Shown: positions 1-11,254, numbered from the stretch's first letter. The stretch is 64,000 nt of DNA from Callorhinus ursinus (GCF_003265705.1 NW_020312828.1:53190055-53254054), one strand, 5' to 3'. Program-made: numbers and translations. The notes: generated from the letters alone by a model not told the origin.

Positions 1-66
1 TGGTCTTCTTGCTTATCATGCTGTCTATCTAAATAGGCTAAAATTGATTAAGGTTTCTTCTTTTCT

Positions 67-517
67 GTTGAAAATAGAGCTACCGTAGCAATTGCACTAC
101 TGGGTATTTACTCCAAAGATACAAATGTAGTGATCCGAAGGGGCACCTGCACACCAATGTTTATAGCAGCAATGTCCACAATAGCCAAACTATGGAAAGA
201 GCCTAGATGTCCATCAACAGATGAATGAATAAAGAAGATGTGGTGTATATACATACAATGGAATATTATGCAGCCATCAAAAAATGAAATCTTGCCATTT
301 GCAACCATGTGGATGGAACTGGAGGGTATTATGCTAAGTGAAATAAGTCAATCAGAGAGACAATTATCATATGATCTCACTGATATGAGGAATTTGACTT
401 AGATCAAAAACTAATGATGTATTGTATGGTGACTATCATAACATAATAAAATTAAATTAAATTAAAAAAGAACACTACTAAAATAAATAAATAAATAAAA
501 ACTTAGAAAAAAGAAAA
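67..517 (+). mobile_element. 5'-truncated young L1, 3' end of ORF2 plus shortened 3' UTR
   Basis: The reading is the end of carnivoran L1 ORF2 (translated pieces CTPMFIAAM and IAKLWK), followed by the L1 3' end. Near 405 the sequence jumps from the post-ORF2 segment straight to the terminal 'catcaaaaactaatgatgta'-like segment, so most of the 3' UTR is deleted relative to the copy at 57.6-61.9 kb. An A/T-rich tail runs to about 517. Near-identical flanks AAGGTTTCTT... at 50-66 and 518-535 look like the target-site duplication. Several stops and frame breaks make it dead. Confidence 0.85.
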
Positions 518-535
518 AAGGTTTCTTTTTTTCTT

Positions 536-722
536 TTCTTTTTAAAGATTTTATTTATTTTATTTGAGAGAGAGAGAGAGAGAGCACATGGGGGGGAGGG
601 TCAGAGGGAGAAGCAGACTCCCTGCCGAGCAGGGAGCCCGATGCGGGACTCGATCCCGGGACTCCAGCATCATGACCTGAGCTGAAGGCAGTCGCTTAAC
701 CAACTGAGCCACCCAGGCACCC
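536..722 (-). mobile_element. Can-SINE (SINEC), minus strand
   Basis: From left to right it has the A/T tail complement, a GA-rich body, 'gatcatgacctgagc' and the tRNA-like head 'ctgagccacccaggcacc'. Perfect 18-bp target duplications (AAGGTTTCTTTTTTTCTT) lie at 518-535 and 723-740. The left one also serves as the 3' target duplication of the L1 before it, so the SINE landed at the L1 insertion boundary. Confidence 0.95.
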
Positions 723-894
723 AAGGTTTCTTTTTTTCTTATACAAGTCTTTATTCCCCAACCTTCTTGGTGTGGGTGGGGGGGAGAGGGGCTCCAGCTT
801 ATTGCAGCAATTTGTGTAATCTATGGGAAAAGAACACTGGCCTACGTTTTAAGATATCCAGCTTTTTAAATTCAGATTCTATCCTAATCATAAA

Positions 895-1125
895 AATGGA
901 AGAAACAAACATTAATTAAACATCTACAACACATCAAGCCAAGATATATGTAATCTTGTGTGGGTGGTAAAGGAGACCGAATAAGGTAATTATCATTAGT
1001 CTCACTTTATCAATAGGGAAAACAGAGGCTCAGAAAAGATAAATAATTTATCCAAGGTCGTTGACTAGGAACTAGGATGTAAATATTTAAACTGACTTTG
1101 AAGTTCCCAGTTCTTTCAGTTATAT
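895..1125 (-). mobile_element. MIR remnant
   Basis: The phrase 'cagaggctcagaaaagat' followed by 'aatttatccaaggtc' matches the MIR core read in reverse ('aaactgaggctcagagagg', 'cccaaggtcac'). Heavily diverged; ends are approximate. Unassigned sequence lies at 741-894. Confidence 0.6.
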
Positions 1126-1865
1126 TAACTCCTATGACTACAAACCATTCATTTTTTTTTTTTTTGGTTGTTATTTGATACTATAGTTAGGGAAAAGCTA
1201 CTACAAGTTAAGAACTTTTTTCAGGATGTTGGGAAATATTTTTGCAGAAATCATTTTATTAGTTCACAGCATAAGTTAGATGTGAATATAGAGATCTGTA
1301 AGTATGCGTTCTCAGTGAGTACATTTTAATAATATTGGAATAAATCAATTAGCTACACTGTGACATCGTACAATGTTATACTTAAAGCTTAAGGTGAGGA
1401 AAGAAAGACTGAATTACAACATATGATCAGTATCCTTATTTTTATCCATTAGCCTCCATTATTTTTCCTAGGGGCTGCATTTCCAATGCTCTTTAAGAAT
1501 TTTAGATTTCCCAGTATTGTGTTTTTCCAGACCAAATCTTTGACAGTCTCAGTCAAAATTCAACTGATGTTGTGGGCTGATTTTTTTCTCCCTAACATTT
1601 TATTGAAACAGTCTATTTCTCTGGAATAGTTTAAGCTGTTCTTATGATTTCCTGTTGGGTGGGACATTTTTTTTCTTTTTTGGCTATGCTGTTTGCTTAA
1701 ACTATGAAGCCATTTCAAGTAGACATGTTTTATCATCCTTTTTGCCCTTTAGAGGAACCTCCCTATAATTTAAGGTTGTTAATAACCTCACCAAAGTGAC
1801 ATTTCTAATATTTATTTATTTATTTTTCTCATTAGACACACAGAATGAAGGATAGTGGTTTTTCG
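1126..1865. other. Unassigned AT-rich sequence
   Basis: No repeat, ORF or RNA recognised. It holds a T12 run near 1150 and a short (TTTA)n stretch at 1810-1823. Confidence 0.5.
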
Positions 1866-1876
1866 TTAGTACTTCT

Positions 1877-2055
1877 TTTTTTTTAAAGATTTTATTTATT
1901 TATTCATGAGAGACAGAGGGAGAGAGAGAGAGGGAGAGAGAGAGGGAGAGAAAGAGAGAGAAGCAGAGGGAGAAGCAGGCTCCCAAGCAGCAGGGAGCCC
2001 GATGCGGGACTCGATCCCAGGACCCTGGGATCATGACCTGAGCTGAAGGCGCCCC
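1877..2055 (-). mobile_element. Can-SINE with deleted head
   Basis: The body is normal with an expanded GA tract, but after 'gagctgaaggc' it goes straight to 'gcccc', losing about 35 bp of the tRNA-like head (A-box region). Target duplications TTAGTACTTCT are at 1866-1876 and 2060-2070, so the deletion is internal to the element. Confidence 0.9.
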
Positions 2056-2143
2056 TTCATTAGTACTTCTAATTCCAACCTACAATGAGTGGTTAATAGT
2101 GTATTCCTTCAGTAAAGTTGTGTTTCATAAAAAGGGTATTTTA

Positions 2144-2340
2144 TTTATTTTTTTAAAAGATTTTGTTTATTTATTTGAGAGAGAGAGAAAGCACACAAGC
2201 AGGGAAAGAGGCAGAGGGAGAGGGAGAAGCAGACTCCCCACTGAGCAGGGAGCCTGATGCCAGGCTCCATTCCAGGACCCCGGGATCATGACCTGAGCCG
2301 AAGGCAGATGCTTAACCAACTGAGCTACCCAGGCGCCCCC
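2144..2340 (-). mobile_element. Can-SINE, minus strand
   Basis: Full-length element with a 16-bp perfect target duplication TAAAAAGGGTATTTTA at 2128-2143 and 2341-2356. Confidence 0.95.
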
Positions 2341-2457
2341 TAAAAAGGGTATTTTAAACATAAATGTAAATAAGGCTAACAATTTTAAAAATATGTGAGA
2401 GAAATATAAATAAAGCTAACAATGCCTTAAAATATAGGCCATCCCTTACCGTCAGAA

Positions 2458-2815
2458 AACCAGTAATTGCCTAATGCTATGTCACAAACCCTGTATCATT
2501 CACCTCGGTTCATCTTATCAATGTAGGCATTTTATCATCTCACATTATCACAAAAGAAAAGGTGAGTACAGTACGAGATATTTGGAGATAGACCACAGCT
2601 ACATTACTTTTATGACAGTATACTGTTATAATTGTTCTGTTTTATTATATTTGTTAATCTCTTACTGTATTTAATTTATAAATTAAACTTGATCATAGAT
2701 GTGTGTGTATAGGAAAGAATATAGCATATATAGGATTCCATACTATCTGTGGTTTCAGGCAACCACTGGGGGTCTTGGAACGTATCTCCCTCAGAAAAGA
2801 GGGGCTACTGTAGCT
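2458..2815. mobile_element. Tigger-like (pogo-class) DNA transposon remnant
   Basis: The right end, 'ggtttcaggc', 'ccactgggggtcttggaacg' and then 'ggggctactgta', matches by recall the terminal region of a mammalian Tigger family. The middle ('aggcattttatcatctcaca', 'gtgagtacagtacgag', 'ctgtttaatttataaatt'-like) fits the same family. Non-autonomous length, no transposase. The exact subfamily is not assigned. Confidence 0.6.
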
Positions 2816-3049
2816 GTATTCCTGCATGAAAGCAGATTAAATCATCTTCTATACCTCTTGATCTAACCAGCTGTCCTTATAATGTGTTTTAGTGTTCTAG
2901 ACCTACTGGGTCAAAGAGTATGAAAGCATCAGGCACCCTGGAAAAACACTCACAACGCAGGTTATACTGATGTGAGACAGTGCTGTCTTCTCACACCAAG
3001 AAACATGTAATCACCCCTTATTTTTGGAAATTGTAGGGCAAGTACTGAA

Positions 3050-3230
3050 CTGGTAGTCATTAAACTAAGGTTCTAGTTCTCAGCCCATTTCTAACTTAAA
3101 AGGCCACCCTTGGAAGTCACTTAGCCTCCCTCGGTCTCAATTCCCAACCAGTAAAACGAAGGACTTTTAGAGTGTATTGTCTCTAAGACATCCTCCAGAT
3201 GTAAGGCTTTAACAAGACCCATAAAATCTG
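3050..3230 (+). mobile_element. MIR3-like remnant
   Basis: 'cttggaagtcacttagcctc' followed by 'tctcaattcccaaccagtaaaacgaagg'-type sequence fits the MIR core in forward orientation, ending in the MIR3-like 'catcctccagatgtaa'. Strongly diverged. Sequence at 2816-3049 is unassigned. Confidence 0.5.
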
Positions 3231-3554
3231 TACTTAATGCCAGAATCCAATTGGAATACCTTTAAATTTACTAAGTAAATACTGAGCAATGGGGGGTCTG
3301 CACCCACCTGCTGAATCACATTTTGAAACTCTCTAAACCATTGACCTTTTCCAAAAATCAGGGCATTGTACACTCTTCTTTATCCTATTAGCATAGGAGG
3401 CATGAGAGTGAGTAAAATTCCTAGTTACAAAGCTGCTTAGAATTTGGAAACCATCTTCCATAAACATGCAATAGCTACCTATTAGAATGACTAAATATAC
3501 ATCCTAAACAAACATGCTAAGAGAGCTACTAAGAAAGTCAAGTGAAAAATCATT
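3231..3554. other. Unassigned sequence
   Basis: Nothing recognised on either strand; no ORF longer than 60 codons. Confidence 0.5.
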
Positions 3555-3655
3555 TTTGATGGATATTAACTAGACACTATATACAAATATCAAATCATTA
3601 TGTTGTGCACCAAAAACTAACATGTTATATGTCATGGTACCTCAATTTAAAAAAA
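3555..3655 (+). mobile_element. L1 3' end fragment
   Basis: 'caaatcattatgttgtgcac', then 'aaaactaacatgttatatgt' and 'acctcaatttaaaaaaa', is the 3' terminus typical of older L1 families. Confidence 0.55.
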
Positions 3656-3780
3656 GGGGGGAAGTAAAAAACCATTTTATTTTCTTTTAGACAAGCCCCA
3701 AATATTTTTTTCATCTATTTTTAAAATTAAGAATAGGGAATATTGCCTAATAGTCAACACATTTAAAAACTAGGAAGGAG

Positions 3781-3963
3781 GGGTGCCTGGTGGCTCAGTC
3801 GTTAAGCATCTGCCTTCTGCTTAGGTCATGATCTGAGGGTCCTGGGATCAGGCTCCCTGCTCAGCGAGAAGCCTGCTTCTCCCTCTCCCACTCCCCCTGC
3901 TTGTGTTCCCTCTCTCGTTGCGGCTCTCTCTGTCAAATAAATAAAATCTTTAAAAAATAAAAA
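3781..3963 (+). mobile_element. Can-SINE, plus strand
   Basis: Starts 'gggtgcctggtggctcag' and ends with the CT-rich body and 'caaataaataaaatcttt'. The body includes 'ttgtgttccctctctcg', the variant shared with the arctoid-type copies at 11.8 and 22-25 kb. Target duplication TAAAAACTAGGAAGGAG at 3764-3780 and 3964-3980. Confidence 0.95.
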
Positions 3964-3980
3964 TAAAAACTAGGAAGGAG

Positions 3981-4639
3981 AGGCAGAGATTAGAAAGGAA
4001 ATGAAAGATGAAAATTGAGGGGAAAAATGAGAAAAAAAAAGAAAAATATTCACAGACGGAGAGAGAAATATACAAGCCAGGAAAGATAAGGAAAACATCA
4101 GAGGGAATTTCATAAAAATTAAGTGGACAGGGAAAGACAGACACACTCAACAAATGGAACATTAGTCATCTATGAGAAAGGTTTTCATGGAGAAAGAGCT
4201 TAATCAATGGCTTTTAATGAAATAGATTTCATACACATAGTAGTTTTAAGCAATCACAGGCATTTGGGGAAAGATAACCTCTTGGCACAGATTTCTGGGC
4301 CAACTGAAGAGGAATTGACTGAATCAGAGATTTCCCAATGTTATTTCAATCAAAATGAACTTCTTCAATGGGTATTCCCTACACTATTGTAAAATGATAG
4401 TAACTGACTAGAAATCGGTGCCTCATCTAGAAAGAGGAAGAGAAAAATATAGGATAGAATAAAAAAAATTTTTAATTATTTTGTTCTCCATGGGAACAAT
4501 AAATTATTTATAATTTTTCATGGAAGCCATTTATTTACAAGTCTTCTAAATAATGTATAACAACTGTTAACATCAATCTCTTTTCATATTATTATTAATT
4601 CAAAATAGAATATTTCTGAAATTAAGGAATTAATTGCTC
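3981..4639. other. Unassigned sequence, purine-rich at left
   Basis: The first 180 bp is A/G-rich on the plus strand with no perfect repeat unit. The rest is AT-rich. No gene or known element recognised. Confidence 0.5.
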
Positions 4640-4895
4640 TGCTTCAAGTGTTATAGATAAGAGCATAATTGTTATTTTTAAAATATCCTTATCATTTGGT
4701 GATATAGTAGATGTATATGAGTGAAATGACATGATTTCCTTTAATATCTATAAAAATATGTGGGGGTTTATAGATAAAACAAGTATCAGAACGTTGCTAA
4801 CTGAATCTAAGAGATGTGTATATAGAGGTTCATTTATTTTCTATTTTTGTGTATATTTGAGATTTCCTACAACAAAAGAAATAAAGCATCTTTTT
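4640..4895 (+). mobile_element. Old L1M 3' UTR/end fragment
   Basis: 'gataaaacaagtatcagaac', then 'gctaactgaatctaag' and 'tttttgtgtatatttgagat' before an A-rich end, resembles the last 200 bp of several L1M families. Divergence is high. Confidence 0.5.
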
Positions 4896-6829
4896 TTTTG
4901 AAACTGAGTCAACTATTTGGCTGTGTTTGGGAGAAGTAGCTAAACGAATACATGATATCTCACTTTCAGGACATCATGAAAGACTCAAGGATTTTTTGTT
5001 ACTGAAGTCTTCTTTTTCAGTGACTTCTACAACTTTATTTTTCATCATCCTTTGAGTTTTATTTTCAGAACAGCCGAACTGTATTTTTATAAATTTCCAC
5101 TTCAGAAACACAGGAAGTCTTAAGAAATGGATGAGAACCAGGTACTTAGTGTACGGTTTTCCATTGTGTTTTATTTTAACCTAAGTCCCAGATTCTAAAA
5201 GCAGAAATGAAAGTATCTTTCTTCCTTGGGTAAAGATGTCTCAACCGTTCCATGAGAAAGCTGGAGAAAGAGTGGCGTTTGGAAGCCTTGCTTTGGCTAT
5301 CACCTGAGACTGGTATCCTAGAAGTGCGGTGTGCTCAATCTACTGGAGGAGGCATGCCTGCCTCTTACTCACACACTGCTTTATTTGCAAGTTGAAGTCT
5401 CAGAGGAGACTGCCTGTCTACCCAGCTGCAGAATGTGTATGTGATGATTGCATCTGTTGCCATGGAAACTGAAATATAACCGATAAACTACACACCCCAA
5501 ACAGATTAAAATTGACTTAGAAAAACTATGTAGGGTTATTACAAAATGTATGATAAAACATCTCTTTACTGTACCTCCCACTTTAAAATGAGAGCTTATG
5601 AAGTAAAATTTTCATAGAAATTGTTCTCCCGAACAGTTTGTGGTGGTAGTAAGGTGACTGCTGAATAAATCCTTCAAGTAGTACATGACAGCAGATGGAT
5701 GAATGGTTTAAATACATATATGCTTGGCTAAGCATATATGTATAAGGGTAATGATATCATTATGAAATACTACGAGTCCCAGAAATCCAGGCCCAGATAT
5801 GTTTGAACATAATAAAAATATAATTGATTTTTGTTTTAACCTGTTTTACTGTTTCAAAGATGTATATCTATTGTCTTGTTGTTGAACTTATATTAACCTA
5901 AACTTATTAATAGCTACCACTAGTTCAGCATTTACTCATAATGATAAAAATTATAGATATGGAGAACTAATAATTGAAACTGTTGTAGAACATTCATTGG
6001 TTGAAATGGAGATTTTTTTTTTCCTGGAATGTGGCTATCATACCTAAAGAGCTAAGACTGGTCATTTGCGGAAACTGAAAAATTATGGAATGATGATTAT
6101 TTAGATGTCATACAATTAACAAACCTTATTTTGGGGGTGTCAAGGTATTGAGATAATTTGATAGTAACAATAAATTAATTTTTTTTCCTAGCAAAAGTTA
6201 GCAATGGTAGTATATACTAAGGGAAAAGAGAAAACACTGGAATTGCTCTTTACCACTTTCGGATTTTCATTGTGTAATGAATTTGTTCTGCACTAGGACT
6301 TTAAAAAAACAACCTTCCAAATTACACAGAGCACAAGGACAACTTATGGAGGATATGTCTTTCTCCCCGAAATTTTGAAGTTTATTTTGCCATCTTTTAA
6401 GTCAAAGGAAGACTGGAAGGTCTGTTTTCCCATTTGTTGCTCTGAATGTTTATAGGAAGGAGAAGATTCTTTTGGAGACAGCTGAACTAAAGTTCCAATG
6501 TTCTAAATTCTGTCTTTGGAAATGACTCGTAACTTCTAACGTAGGACCTTCTAATGATCTGTATGTGGATGTATGGAATGTTCAATGGCCTAGGAATGGT
6601 GATAGCTGGATCTTAGTTTATTCTCTGTCCTGCCGTTACTTGGCTGTAGATCTCAGACATTTTTGGCCACAGTTTTCTCATCTGTCAGATCTCAGTAGGA
6701 GGTGCCAAATAATTGGTAACATTCCTTTCAGTCCTAATTAGAATCAAACCTTATGTGAATGTTTCTGTCTGACTCAATCCCAATCCATAATTCCTTTCTC
6801 CCTAAATATTTTGGGGTATTGGTCCAGGG
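4896..6829. other. Unassigned stretch, about 1.9 kb
   Basis: No repeat, coding region or RNA gene recognised apart from the hairpin at 5712-5743. Some may be repeat too old to recognise by eye. Confidence 0.5.
5712..5743. repeat. Perfect 14-bp inverted repeat (hairpin)
   Basis: Arm ATACATATATGCTT (5712-5725), loop GGCT, and exact reverse complement AAGCATATATGTAT (5730-5743). Mostly A/T pairs. It sits in unassigned sequence with no recognised element around it. Confidence 0.9.
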
Positions 6830-7430
6830 ATAAACATGGGTCCAGTTCTAACCAATGAAGTGTTAATGGCTGAGATTCATAAAAGCTTTTTTTAAAAGGA
6901 GAGATTGGGACAGAACAATCCTTTGAGCCTTTTGAACCTGTCCCCTTCTTGCCTGCAAAAAATGTAATGCTTAGGTGTAGCAGCCATCTTTTTTTTTTTA
7001 AGATTTTTTTATTTGTTTATTTGAGAGAGAGAGAGCAGAGTGAGCAAGAGAGAGCACAAGTGGGGGGAGGGGCAGAGGGAGAGGGAGAAGCAGACTCCCC
7101 GCTGAGCAGGGAGTCCTACTCTGGACTGGATCCCAGGACCCTGAGATCATGACCGGAGTCTAAGGCAGAGGCTTAACCGACTGAGCCACCCATGCGCCCT
7201 TGTAGCAGCCATCTTAATGTCCATGAGGTGACAAGCTAAACAGTCAGGATGGCAGAAGCAGAGAGATGAAAAGAATGTGTATCCCTAATGGCTTCTTTGA
7301 GAAGCCGTGCCAACCTTGGACTGTCTGTATCTAGATTTCTTGCTATAAGAGAAAAATAAAACCATTGTTTAAGCCATTGTGGTATGGTTCACCATTATTG
7401 GCAGTAGAATTTATGCCTAAATGATATAGC
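6830..7430 (+). mobile_element. Old LTR-like remnant split by a SINE
   Basis: The parts flanking the SINE ('tgtagcagccatcttaatgt' and 'aaataaaaccattgtttaag', followed by 'agcc') resemble the 3' half of an old mammalian LTR ending in a polyadenylation-like AATAAA and 'gtttaagcca'. I cannot name the family. Confidence 0.35.
6991..7200 (-). mobile_element. Can-SINE, minus strand
   Basis: Target duplication TGTAGCAGCCATCTT at 6976-6990 and 7201-7215. The element is old-looking in its head ('ctgagccacccatgcgccc'). Confidence 0.95.
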
Positions 7431-7661
7431 TTAATACAACAAATAAAACTAAAATGCCCTAATTGAAAATGGTTCCTTATGAAGGATACAAAGATCAATA
7501 CCATGATTGCTTCTCTCAAGGAGCTTCTAAGTAGAAGACAAAAGACGCACACTAAACTAGCTATAATACCAGTCAGAATGCATTAAGAAATGTACCAACA
7601 TTTTAAGAAAGATGAAGTCATACTTGATCTAACAATGTAGGAAAATTGGGCATAAAGCACT

Positions 7662-7819
7662 TTTTATTTTTTTTAAAGATTTTATTTATTTATTTGAGAG
7701 AGAGAGAGAACCAACAAGCAGGGGGAGTGTCAGAAGCAAGCTCCCTGCAAGCAGGGAGCCTGAGATCATGACCTGAGCAGAAGGGAGACGCTTAACTGAC
7801 CAAGTCACCCAGGTGCCCA
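7662..7819 (-). mobile_element. Can-SINE with internal deletion
   Basis: About 158 bp against the usual 190-200. 'cagggagcctgagatcatgacc' shows that the 'gatgcgggactcgatcccag' part is missing. Imperfect target duplications gggcataaag (7648-7657) and gggcatagag (7821-7830). Confidence 0.85.
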
Positions 7820-7830
7820 TGGGCATAGAG

Positions 7831-8374
7831 CCTTAAAGAGATATATTTTAGTACTCTTGCAAGTTCATGCTGCCTCCTAATTACATTAATAATTAAATTA
7901 TTAATATAGAAGCAATAATTGGAGATTAAGCTATGATCACTTTATCATGCTGATCTAGAGACCGTGTGTCATATAGTTAAGCTTGACTTTCGATTTAACA
8001 TTTTAGCAAAATATTGTTTTTATAAAGTATCATTTTAAAAAAATTCCACATTTGGTAGATTAAAAAAGGTCAGGGCAACCCATTTCCTTCTGCTTGATCA
8101 GCTACTGGTTTATGCAACTACTCCAGTGCCCTAATAATTTGCCGTTTGAAAAAATTGGACTAAAGTCAATGCCTGTCCTCCCTCTTTTTATACACTTTTT
8201 TTTCCACTGCTCTGATGCTACCCTGACCCTACCCTACTGTCCAAGTCTTTTCCCAGACTGTGCAATCTGATAAGCGATTCAACACAGATGAGTTAACCAA
8301 TAAAAATTGCTTAGTATGCTACCAGTGTTCCCTCGTGTCTGTGCTTTTATACCATCTAGGCTGTGATAATTCCT
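7831..8374. other. Unassigned sequence with a short palindrome
   Basis: Contains a 10-bp-arm palindrome ATTAATAATT / AATTATTAAT at 7885-7905. Nothing else recognised. Confidence 0.5.
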
Positions 8375-8548
8375 GATTACATTTTAGAATCATCAGGGAA
8401 ATTTTTAAAGATACCAAATGCATGAGCCCTCCCATCCAAGCCAATTTGAATCTAATTGGTCTGCAGTCGGATGCAGGAATTGGTAGGTTTAAAAGCATCT
8501 CAGGTTTTTTTAATGTACAGCTAAGTTTAAGAACCAGCCGTCTAACCT
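8375..8548. mobile_element. MER5A/B-like hAT (Charlie) remnant
   Basis: 'ttagaatcatcagggaaatt', 'atctaattggtctgcagt' and the end 'agtttaagaaccag' match the MER5 pattern in order. Terminal inverted repeats are decayed, and no 8-bp duplication could be fixed. Confidence 0.6.
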
Positions 8549-9379
8549 ACATGCAAGACATGTATCCACCAGATGCCTGCTGTGGCAAGTTTCTCTAAAA
8601 ATCTACTCTCAGCCTTGTGGGATTAGATGACTAAAGCACAACTCATTTTGCCCCTGAGCTAAAAATGAGTTTGTTGAAAGAATCCTGCATTTTCTCAGCA
8701 ACACCACAGGGAATGGGGTCTCTCCAGGGCCTGCACCCAGTATTGGGAAAGCTGACAGGAACCAGACCCTGGTTCCCTCTGCCCCTTCCTCTCTTGCTGG
8801 CTCATGCTCTAATTCTCATAGACTGCTGCTTCTCTGCAGATTTTTGGCTTATTCTTTTCCCCCACCCTCACCCCCAGATATTTGGTCTATTCTGCTTTTT
8901 CTGCAACCCGGGTGTCTCTGCCTCTGCAGCTATGAAGGAAAATACTATGGCTACTCAAGGTCACCGCATGTATTTTTACCCCGCACCTGAAGTTGCATCT
9001 ACCTAGAGGGCTGCCCTTCTCTTATATGAACAAAATGGTCCCTTTGGAGGGACATGGTCTCAAGATAAATCACTACTGGTGGCCCCAGCTTCTCTTTTAG
9101 GAGATAGATCCAAGCTCAGAGGCTCCTTTCTTACATGTACACAGTCTCTGAGAAGCTCTGGCCCATCACTGCCCATTCTGATCTATTCACCTATGCTCTG
9201 AGACGCAGGGTAATATGGCAGAAACACATTTAGAGGACTCATCCCTACATGGGGACGGAGCACTTATTTAAAAAGGGGATCATTTATGAGGTGGGCAGTT
9301 AACTAAAAAGGTCAACGTGATCCCTCAAAGAGCTAGCTTTTGAATATGGGAGATGTCTAAAACATAAAATGTCTCTCAG
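8549..9379. other. Unassigned sequence with a chance ORF
   Basis: A 113-codon open frame (8665-9006, plus) has low-complexity Leu/Pro-rich and Phe/Cys-rich stretches, no recognisable domain and no splice or homology support. I do not call it a gene. Confidence 0.5.
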
Positions 9380-9945
9380 AAGCCCTCTGTCAGTGTAATG
9401 AGCACATAGGAAACACCAGAGAACTTTCCTGACTGGAGTGTTCCAAGAAAGCATTATGGAAGGGATAAAATTTTTATAGACAATGTAAGAGAAGAAGCAA
9501 TCCAGACAGGCAAAGAAAACATAATGAACAAAGGCATGGGGTGAGGATGGCAACTATTTCAGATTGATTGGACCATAGGATTCAAAACGTAGTGTGAGAT
9601 CAAGTTGAAGCCAGATTGTAGAGACCGTTGAAACTCAGACAAAAGGATTCCTTCTAGAAAATGTAAGGTTTTTGAGCAAGGGAAATATATAATCAGATGA
9701 GCATTTTAGGAAGGTCAATCTCTTCCAAAGTGACTGTAGTAACTAAAGAGGAGAAGATATGAAAGTAGATGAGTAGATCAAATAAGAGGCAAGACAATCT
9801 AGGTTGGTGGCAGTAAGAATAAAAAAATAAGGGCAGGGCATTCTTGAGGACCATGGGGATTTCAGGCAGCATGTCAGGGGCAAGGAGAGAGATATTTGGA
9901 TTAGGAAGCATATTCCAGGGCTCTGGCCACATACATGTATGGGAA
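9380..9945 (-). mobile_element. L2 remnant
   Basis: Read in reverse, the segments around 'aagcattatggaaggg', 'caaaggcatggggtgagg' and 'agatgagcattttaggaagg' follow the L2 body ('agcattccaggcagagg', 'caaaggcctgagg', 'gatctgatttgcgttt'-like). Old and gappy. Confidence 0.5.
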
Positions 9946-10009
9946 GCCAGTTCCAGGAAGTTCCTTTTTAAGGCACCCTATTGTATTTATTTCATTTGAC
10001 TCATTCCAT

Positions 10010-10140
10010 CATTCTCTCACTCAACAAACATTTACTGAGCACCTGATTTGATCAGGCATTAGGCGAGGAGGTGGTTCTTATAAGATGAATGAGATTGGTC
10101 TCTTCCAGTGAGGATGCGGACATGAGAACAATGAATGAGA
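10010..10140 (-). mobile_element. L2 3' end
   Basis: 'caacaaacatttactgagca', then 'cctgatttgatcaggcatta', is the reverse complement of the L2 3' terminus ('gcctggcacatagtaggtgc', 'tcaataaatatttgttg'). Confidence 0.6.
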
Positions 10141-10159
10141 AGACACTGTGAAAAGTGCC

Positions 10160-10275
10160 ACATGACCTCATAGGGCTGCTGGGCAGATTAGATGAGATCA
10201 CGTCTGTAAGATGCTTAGTTAGGCACAGTGCCTGGTACCTAGTAAGCGCTCAAGAAATAGTAACTATTATTCCAT
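10160..10275 (+). mobile_element. MIR 3' half
   Basis: 'gattagatgagatcacgtct', 'ggcacagtgcctggtaccta' and 'gtaagcgctcaagaaat' are diagnostic of the MIR 3' half in forward orientation. Confidence 0.7.
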
Positions 10276-10329
10276 ATAAAATCCCCAGAGAGCAAAAAAG
10301 AAGGAGTGATGAACTGCCTCAGGATATTG

Positions 10330-10985
10330 AGGACAGCTTCAGAGAGGAGGTGAGATCATTGACCAGGCAGAGGCAAACATGGGCATTCTAGATGGAAGGG
10401 ACCACGTGAGCAAAAGCTGTTCTGAGAAGACGGAGAAGGGTGGCCACTATAGGGCACGAGATGTGTATTTAGTAGTGGCCGGTAGGCTGGGCCTACTTTT
10501 AGGTGGCCTTGATGCCCAGCAAAGTCTAGATTTTATATTTTAGGCAATCAGAAGCAATGATTTGGATTTCAAGCAGACAGAGGGTAAGCAGATTTCTTAT
10601 TAGAAAGATCACTGCGGGGACAGTGAGGGGGATGGACTAAGGGTGGGAAGTGAGAACAGGTCAGAGTTAAGAAATTAGTAGACTGCTTAAATTGTCCAGG
10701 CAAGGGGCGCCTGGGTGGCTCAGTCTTTAAGTGTCTGCTTTCGGCTCAGGTCATGATCCCGGGGTCCTGGGATCGAGCCCCGCACTGGGCTCCCTGCTCA
10801 GCAGGCAGCCTGCTTCTCCCCCTCCCACCCCCCACCTTGTGTTTCCTCTCTCACTGTGTCTCTTTCTGTCAAATAAATAAATAAAATCTTAAAAAAAAAT
10901 GTTCAGGCAAGTCATTTGAGGTAAGAGGGTGAATTGAGATGGTTGCAGTAGAAATGGAGCAGCAGGGGGAAAAATGGCAATTTTT
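10330..10985 (-). mobile_element. L2 remnant split by a Can-SINE
   Basis: 'agaaagatcactgcggggac', then 'agtgagggggatgg' and 'tgtccaggcaag' left of the SINE, continued on its right by 'gagatggttgcagtagaaat', follow the L2 body in reverse orientation. The SINE at 10705-10899 lies in the middle. Confidence 0.6.
10705..10899 (+). mobile_element. Can-SINE, plus strand
   Basis: Well-preserved head 'ggggcgcctgggtggctcag' with 'gatcccggggtcctggg'. Target duplications TGTCCAGGCAAG (10693-10704) and TGTTCAGGCAAG (10900-10911). Confidence 0.95.
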
Positions 10986-11036
10986 GTTTTTATTTTTACA
11001 ATTCTGTTCTGATAAAGCATTTTATGAAACACTTTC

Positions 11037-11242
11037 TTTTTCTTTCTTTTTTTTTAAATTAATTTATTTATTTGACAGAGAGAGAGAGAGAGAGCACAAG
11101 CAGGGGGAGCGGCAGGCTGAGGGAGAGGGAGAAGCAGACTCCCCACTGAGCAGGGAGCCCTATGTGGGGCTCAATCCCAGGACCCTGGGATCATGACCTG
11201 AGCGAAGGCAGACGCTTAACGACTGAGCCACCCAGGCGTCCC
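11037..11242 (-). mobile_element. Can-SINE, minus strand
   Basis: Target duplications TGAAACACTTTC (11025-11036) and TGAAACATTTTC (11243-11254). Head read as 'ctgagccacccaggcgtccc'. Confidence 0.95.
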
Positions 11243-11254
11243 TGAAACATTTTC

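Noticed and set aside
8665..9006. 113-codon open frame, plus strand
   Set aside because: Low-complexity translation, no domain, no intron signals or neighbours that support a gene; expected by chance in 64 kb.
10705..10775. tRNA-like heads of the SINEs as possible tRNA genes
   Set aside because: They are tRNA-derived but cannot form a normal cloverleaf with acceptor stem, and each belongs to a SINE with body, tail and target duplications.
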